DNA of 8,239 nucleotides from Anaerohalosphaeraceae bacterium (lineage in GTDB: Bacteria; Planctomycetota; Phycisphaerae; Sedimentisphaerales; Anaerohalosphaeraceae), in the NCBI GenBank assembly GCA_030671565.1, contig DAOVIC010000079.1, positions 1 through 8,239 of the forward strand, in the 5' to 3' direction. The notes beneath the pieces were generated by a model. The model did not search any database, was not told where the DNA came from, and saw only the letters and a list, made by a program, of their open reading frames with translations. Made by a program: the position numbers and the translations under genes. Position 1 is the stretch's first letter. Each line of letters begins with the position of its first letter. This document shows, piece after piece, positions 6,247 to 8,239 of the stretch.

Positions 6247-6501
6247 CTAGAACAGTTCGCCGCCTTCATCTTCCTCGACATCCTCTTTCGCCTTGTTCTC
6301 CTCGGATATCTTCTCGATCCGCTTCTCAGCCTTCTCCAAAATGCCACGGCAATGCTTGATCAATCCCATCCCGCGTTCATACTGTTCAAGACTAGCCTCA
6401 AGCTCGATCTCGCCGCTTTCAATGTTCCCAACGATCTCCGTCAGAGCATCCACAGCTTCCTCGAACTTCAGTTTACCAATATCATTTTTCTTCTGTGCCA
6501 T
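6247..6501 (-). CDS. xseB: Exodeoxyribonuclease VII small subunit
   Basis: The 84-residue product has the family's helical hairpin pattern: FEEAVDALTEIVGNIESGEI (13-32), LEASLEQYERGMGLIKHC and AEKRIEKI, followed by an acidic tail ending GGELF. Several XseB chains bind the XseA C-terminal helices to form exonuclease VII, which degrades single-stranded DNA from both ends into acid-soluble oligonucleotides and acts in repair. The length is normal for the family. The start is supported by GAGG (6514-6511) eight bases before the ATG. The gene lies 33 bases after xseA on the same strand, the usual arrangement for the two subunits. Confidence 0.95.
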   Translation of the reverse strand: MAQKKNDIGKLKFEEAVDALTEIVGNIESGEIELEASLEQYERGMGLIKHCRGILEKAEKRIEKISEENKAKEDVEEDEGGELF

Positions 6502-6534
6502 TTCAAAAACCTCAAATCGCAGCTCTTTAAATCT

Positions 6535-7890
6535 CTAGCTACCACCGATCATTTTGCTTCTTATCTTCTCCCGGCTCGCAAGCTCAGTGACAACAACATC
6601 CCCCTCGGCAACTTCGCTCGCCGACCGTATCGCCTTGCCGGTTTTTTCATTCATCGTGATACTGTACCCGCGTTTGAGCACACCCCGCGGATCAAGTCCC
6701 GCTAATCTATTCTCAACCGCTGTAATTTGCAACATATTTTTTCCAAGTACTTCCCCCATCGCTTTCCGCATATCGCTCGCAGCCGTCCCCACCTCCAGTT
6801 TTTTCAATCCCAAAAGCCGATGCGGCTCGATCTCCCTGACCTGCTCATACGTCTCCCGCAAATCCTCCCAATGATCCAAAATCAGATCTTTTTCGCATCC
6901 TTTCAGACGTTCCGCCGCCTCATCCACTCGCTGCACCGCGTTAACAACCACCATATCAGGCCGGCTAAACGCAACATTCGCACAAATCGCCCTAAGCTCA
7001 TGCCCGCAAACCGCTGCCTTATTCGAAACGCTCCCTTCCAGCCGCCTTTGCGTCCCCTCCAATCTCTCAACTACCTCTTCCGCATCAGGCACCGCGATCA
7101 CACCCGCTTTTGTCGGCGTAGAAGCCCGCGCATCGGCAACAAAATCCGCGATAGTAAAATCGATCTCATGCCCCACAGCACTTATCACCGGAACCTTCGA
7201 CGCGAATATCGCCCGCGCAACAACTTCCTCATTGAACGCCCAAAGATCCTCCATCGACCCGCCGCCGCGCCCGACGATCATAACATCGAGCTTCAGCTTC
7301 GCATTCCGCCGGTTGATCGCATTGACAGCATCAGCGATTTCCCTGCTTGCTCCTTTACCCTGCACCGCAGCCGGGTACAGATACAATTTCGCACAAGGCC
7401 ACCGGCTGTAAATGCTATCGGCAATATCGCGAACCGCAGCCCCCGACCCGCTGGTTACAATACCGATCCGCATCGGGTAGGGCGGCAGCGACTGTTTATG
7501 CTCTTCCTCAAAAAGCCCCTCCCCTTTAAGCCTCTTAACCATTTCCTCGAACCGAAGCTGCAATTGTCCAACTCCTGCGATCTCAAGTTTATCAGCATAG
7601 AATTGATACTTCCCGCCAGGCGTATAAACGTCCACATACCCCGTCGCAAGCACACTCTGCCCGTCCTCAACAGCAAACTTAACCCCCTTAACCTTGCTTT
7701 TCCACATCACACAAGGCAATATCCCTCCCTTATCCTTAAGCGAAAAATAGCAATGCCCGCTTAAATGAGGCCGCCAACCGCTAACCTCACCGCGCACAAC
7801 AATACGAGAAGGAAGCCGCTCTTCCAAAGCGACCTTAACAAGCGTATTAACCTCATTAACAGAATAGACCTTAGCTTTTTTACGAACCAT
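6535..7890 (-). CDS. xseA: Exodeoxyribonuclease VII large subunit
   Basis: The 451-residue product is the catalytic and DNA-binding subunit of exonuclease VII, a metal-independent nuclease for single-stranded DNA. An OB-fold domain spans about 6-105 and includes SGHCYFSLKD (44-53). The catalytic domain follows with YPMRIGIVTSGSGAA (138-152), VGRGGGSMEDLWAFN (206-220) and VGHEIDFTIADFVADARAST (239-258), all family signatures. A long helical segment (about 270-395) should bind XseB, and the C-terminal LDPRGVLKRGYSI (399-411) is typical. The length matches the family. ATG at 7890 leaves the usual few residues before the OB fold, and no better internal start is visible. There is no Shine-Dalgarno at a normal distance; the promoter geometry suggests a leaderless message. 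Confidence 0.96.
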   Translation of the reverse strand: MVRKKAKVYSVNEVNTLVKVALEERLPSRIVVRGEVSGWRPHLSGHCYFSLKDKGGILPCVMWKSKVKGVKFAVEDGQSVLATGYVDVYTPGGKYQFYADKLEIAGVGQLQLRFEEMVKRLKGEGLFEEEHKQSLPPYPMRIGIVTSGSGAAVRDIADSIYSRWPCAKLYLYPAAVQGKGASREIADAVNAINRRNAKLKLDVMIVGRGGGSMEDLWAFNEEVVARAIFASKVPVISAVGHEIDFTIADFVADARASTPTKAGVIAVPDAEEVVERLEGTQRRLEGSVSNKAAVCGHELRAICANVAFSRPDMVVVNAVQRVDEAAERLKGCEKDLILDHWEDLRETYEQVREIEPHRLLGLKKLEVGTAASDMRKAMGEVLGKNMLQITAVENRLAGLDPRGVLKRGYSITMNEKTGKAIRSASEVAEGDVVVTELASREKIRSKMIGGS

Positions 7891-7896
7891 AAAAAC

Positions 7897-7925
7897 ATTA
7901 TAGCACCCCCCGGACCACCTATCAA
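7897..7925 (-). promoter_or_regulatory. Strong promoter placing +1 at the xseA start codon
   Basis: On the minus strand TTGATA (7925-7920, five of six to TTGACA) is separated by exactly 17 bases from a perfect TATAAT (7902-7897). Only six bases (GTTTTT) separate the -10 box from ATG at 7890, so the usual start of transcription falls on or beside the A of the ATG. Confidence 0.8.
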
Positions 7926-7960
7926 TTCAATTCCCCGACCCGTGACCCGCTACTTTTTTT

Positions 7961-7978
7961 GTCACCCTGAGCGAAGTC
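7961..7978. repeat. CACCCTGAGCGAAGTC-type dispersed intergenic repeat fragment
   Basis: GTCACCCTGAGCGAAGTC preceded by a run of seven T is the core of a short intergenic repeat that I recall recurring in many unrelated bacterial genomes. There it often continues into a palindrome (GAAGTCGAAGGGTG). Here the sequence diverges after GAAGTC, so it looks like a half or decayed copy. Only one copy is in the window; identity as a repeat comes from prior knowledge. Confidence 0.45.
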
Positions 7979-8119
7979 CAGTAACCTGGTGCTCTACGCC
8001 AAAAGCACCTGTAAAAACACCATACGTTTGCTGCTGTTTTGCACATGTCGGGTAATTTGTCTACTGCCGGTATCATTGCTGTTCCATCTTCGGGGAGGTA
8101 GGGTTGGGGGTATAGTTTT

Positions 8120-8164
8120 CGTGAAATGAAACAGGCGGGCAAGATTTTTATCCTGCCCGCCTGT
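8120..8164 (-). terminator. Strong hairpin, likely terminator of the minus-strand gene at the right edge
   Basis: ACAGGCGGGCA (8131-8141) pairs perfectly with TGCCCGCCTGT (8154-8164). After one mismatch, GAT/ATC extends the stem around a TTTT loop. On the minus strand the stem runs into TTTCATTT, a U-rich but interrupted tail; the plus-strand side has no T run. It lies 28 bases beyond the predicted stop at 8193-8195. Confidence 0.6.
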
Positions 8165-8192
8165 GTTGATGCTATTAAACTATACTACACTA

Positions 8193-8239
8193 CTACTCGT
8201 TGAACTCATCGATGTTATCATCAAGAGGAATAGCCTTTG
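8193..8239 (-). CDS. Possible 3' end of a minus-strand gene (last 15 codons)
   Basis: A minus-strand frame open at the right edge ends KAIPLDDNIDEFNE followed by TAG (8195-8193). An acidic tail of this kind is plausible for a real protein, and a terminator-like hairpin follows at a suitable distance. With so few codons, no family can be named. A second minus-strand frame stays open to a TAG near 8180, so the frame choice is not certain. Confidence 0.35.
   Translation of the reverse strand, partial: KAIPLDDNIDEFNE

Larger units (their letters stand above)
7891..8192. other. Non-coding stretch of about 300 bases between xseA and the right-edge gene
   Basis: No convincing gene is seen here. 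It contains the xseA promoter, a CACCCTGAGCGAAGTC repeat fragment (7961-7978), a small inverted repeat GGTGCT/AGCACC (7989-7994 and 8005-8010), a G-rich tract (8092-8110) and a long hairpin (8131-8164). The remaining bases show no recognisable feature. A minus-strand open frame of about 70 codons crosses it but begins inside the hairpin and ends in the repeat, and its product resembles no family I know. Confidence 0.6.

Noticed and set aside
6225..6260. A dedicated promoter for tRNA-Leu (GATAAT on the minus strand near 6237-6232)
   Set aside because: The -10-like box has no recognisable -35 at 16-18 bases upstream, so it was not listed as a promoter.
6727..7764. A 345-codon plus-strand open frame opposite xseA
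   Set aside because: It is antisense to a complete xseA with all its signature motifs, and its Arg/Pro/His-rich product looks like the complement of ordinary coding sequence.
7927..8142. A 71-codon minus-strand gene next to xseA
   Set aside because: Its ATG would lie inside the terminator-like hairpin, it runs through a dispersed-repeat fragment, and it has no ribosome binding site or recognisable domain.

Overview
The window looks like part of a chromosome from an anaerobic bacterium of moderate GC content with an iron-sulfur-rich, formate-linked metabolism. A YciH/SUI1-type initiation factor beside a NAD-linked formate dehydrogenase would suit several Gram-negative lineages, including the planctomycete/PVC group and deltaproteobacteria. 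This is a guess from gene content, and no taxonomic marker in the window settles it.

Left half (1-5250, plus strand): one tightly packed transcription unit. It runs from the 3' end of a NuoE-like [2Fe-2S] subunit, through a NuoF/HydB-like flavoprotein with extra C-terminal ferredoxin clusters, to a 900-residue molybdopterin formate dehydrogenase whose N-terminus carries the NuoG/HydA-type cluster relay. Together they form a soluble NAD(P)-linked formate dehydrogenase, with cysteine rather than selenocysteine as the active-site ligand. Cysteine motifs predict three [2Fe-2S] and seven [4Fe-4S] clusters for one copy of each subunit. The HydB-like architecture makes electron bifurcation or confurcation with ferredoxin plausible. 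A YciH/SUI1-family protein with a four-cysteine N-terminus follows 57 bases later.

Middle (5251-6140): a good promoter and a leader of about 130 bases with two mutually exclusive hairpins precede a single-domain CheY-like response regulator. This protein lacks the conserved Thr/Ser switch residue. A nested hairpin follows it and may be its terminator.

Right half (6084-7925, minus strand): a probable xseA-xseB-tRNA-Leu(UAG) transcription unit reads leftwards into a convincing intrinsic terminator. The xseA promoter has TTGATA, a 17-bp spacer and TATAAT, placed so that +1 falls on or next to the ATG. This predicts a leaderless mRNA.

Right end (7891-8239): a non-coding stretch of about 300 bases holds the xseA promoter, a CACCCTGAGCGAAGTC-type dispersed-repeat fragment, a G-rich tract and a strong hairpin. 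The hairpin probably terminates a minus-strand gene of which only the last 15 codons are visible.

No CRISPR array, insertion sequence, integrase or phage gene is seen. The main genes belong to known families. The most unusual points are the leaderless xseA promoter, the switch-residue loss in the response regulator with its structured leader, and the bifurcation-type architecture of the formate dehydrogenase.
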